From contig NZ_BDCJ01000012.1 in NCBI RefSeq assembly GCF_001613445.1, positions 1-64,000 of the forward strand: DNA of 64,000 nt, given 5' to 3'. Below the pieces are notes generated by a model. It was not told the origin of the DNA. It saw only the letters and a list, made by a program, of their open reading frames with translations, and made no database searches. The first letter of the stretch is position 1; each line of letters begins with the position of its first letter. The translations under genes were made by a program, and so were the position numbers. Below are positions 63,492 to 64,000 of the stretch, piece by piece. The DNA comes from Nocardia grenadensis NBRC 108939. Its GTDB lineage: Bacteria > Actinomycetota > Actinomycetes > Mycobacteriales > Mycobacteriaceae.

Positions 63492-64000
63492 TCACCGCGC
63501 TGCCGGATCGAGCCGGCGCAGGCCGCCGCCCGGGGTGAGCACCCAGGTCATCCGGATATCGTGCGGTTCCTCGGGCAGCCGCTCGACCACCTCGTCGTCG
63601 CGGACGATCACGGTGCGCCGGGCAGTGGGATCGGCCATACCCAAGGTCCGGTCGTAGTAGCCGGCGCCCTGACCGAGCCGGACCCCGCGCCGGTCCACCG
63701 CCAGTGCCGGGATCAGCAGCACCCCGGCCCGCGCGACCGCTTCCGGCGGGAGTACCGGACCCGCCGGTTCCAGCAGGCCGTAGCGACCCGACCGCAGCGA
63801 TCCGGGGCCGGTGAACTCGCCCCAGCACAGCGGGCCGGGGGGCCCGGTCACCGGTAACAACACCCGGCTACCGGCCGCGCGCAGCGCCTCGGGCACGGCC
63901 ACCGAGCCCGGTTCCGCGCGCATCGGCACATAGGCGCACACCCACTCGGCGGGACCGAGATCCCCGGCCGCGGCGGCCAGTGCCGCAGCCTCCGTGGCGC
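63492..64000 (-). CDS. 5-formyltetrahydrofolate cyclo-ligase (5' truncated)
   Basis: At least 169 residues of the enzyme that converts 5-formyl-THF to 5,10-methenyl-THF with ATP are visible; the start lies beyond the window edge and the frame is open to base 64000. The family motif RLGQGAGYYDRTL and the LLIPALAVDRRGVRLG segment are present, and WVLTPGGGLRRL ends the protein. The Gly-Tyr-Tyr-Asp core is intact, with GAG replacing the common GGG. The adjacency to FmdB matches M. tuberculosis. Confidence 0.93.
   Translation of the reverse strand, partial: ATEAAALAAAAGDLGPAEWVCAYVPMRAEPGSVAVPEALRAAGSRVLLPVTGPPGPLCWGEFTGPGSLRSGRYGLLEPAGPVLPPEAVARAGVLLIPALAVDRRGVRLGQGAGYYDRTLGMADPTARRTVIVRDDEVVERLPEEPHDIRMTWVLTPGGGLRRLDPAAR

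Noticed and set aside
1..64000. tRNA, rRNA, insertion sequence, prophage or toxin-antitoxin genes
   Set aside because: No cloverleaf-like segment ending in CCA context, transposase motif (DDE) or phage structural gene was recognised by eye; tRNAscan-SE and ISfinder would be decisive.

Overview
The window is high-GC actinobacterial DNA, most likely from Nocardia or a close mycolic-acid-containing relative. Three observations support this: four MspA/Nfp-type outer-membrane porins; gene order matching Mycobacterium tuberculosis in several blocks (pgi, chorismate mutase, uvrD1, M23 peptidase, sucCD, DUF5336, DUF6350, purNH; then mprA-mprB-pepD-moaB2; then FmdB and 5-FCL); and a large NRPS. No tRNA, rRNA, insertion sequence, prophage or CRISPR array was seen.

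Layout. 1-11.2 kb: 3' part of a nonribosomal peptide synthetase ending in a thioesterase. 11.5-18.8 kb: ion channel, Fpg/Nei glycosylase, carboxylesterase plus flavin disulfide oxidoreductase, DUF2630, cobF, thyA-folA. 18.9-21.1 kb: cupin, DyP peroxidase with an encapsulin-targeting tail, and the encapsulin shell. 21.2-26.4 kb: membrane protein, secreted lipase, acyl-CoA dehydrogenase, condensation-like acyltransferase. 26.4-43.1 kb: conserved housekeeping block from pgi to purH, with a semialdehyde dehydrogenase and an intergenic repeat inserted. 43.1-44.5 kb: small secreted proteins and a lipoprotein. 44.5-47.5 kb: divergent cluster of cysteine-poor (zinc-independent) ribosomal proteins with the Mrf hibernation factor and two Zur-like sites. 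47.7-53.3 kb: a conservon (sensor kinase, Roadblock, DUF742, GTPase) extended by an MHYT-like membrane protein and a coiled-coil membrane protein. 53.7-58.4 kb: mprA-mprB-pepD-moaB2. 58.9-62.1 kb: four porins in an A-B-A-B arrangement. 62.2-64 kb: SAF-domain protein, FmdB zinc ribbon and the start-truncated 5-formyltetrahydrofolate cyclo-ligase.

Several regulatory layers are visible. Two CRP/GlxR-type palindromes lie before the porins and between the M23 peptidase and sucC. Paired MprA-like direct repeats lie before both mprA and pepD. Zur-like sites lie at the ribosomal cluster, and many perfect hairpin terminators separate units. A roughly 140-bp dispersed intergenic repeat occurs at three places. 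The most interesting items are the DyP-encapsulin compartment, the zinc-free ribosomal cluster, the duplicated porin pair, the extended conservon and the dispersed repeat. Functions are read from motifs and gene order only; no database search was possible.
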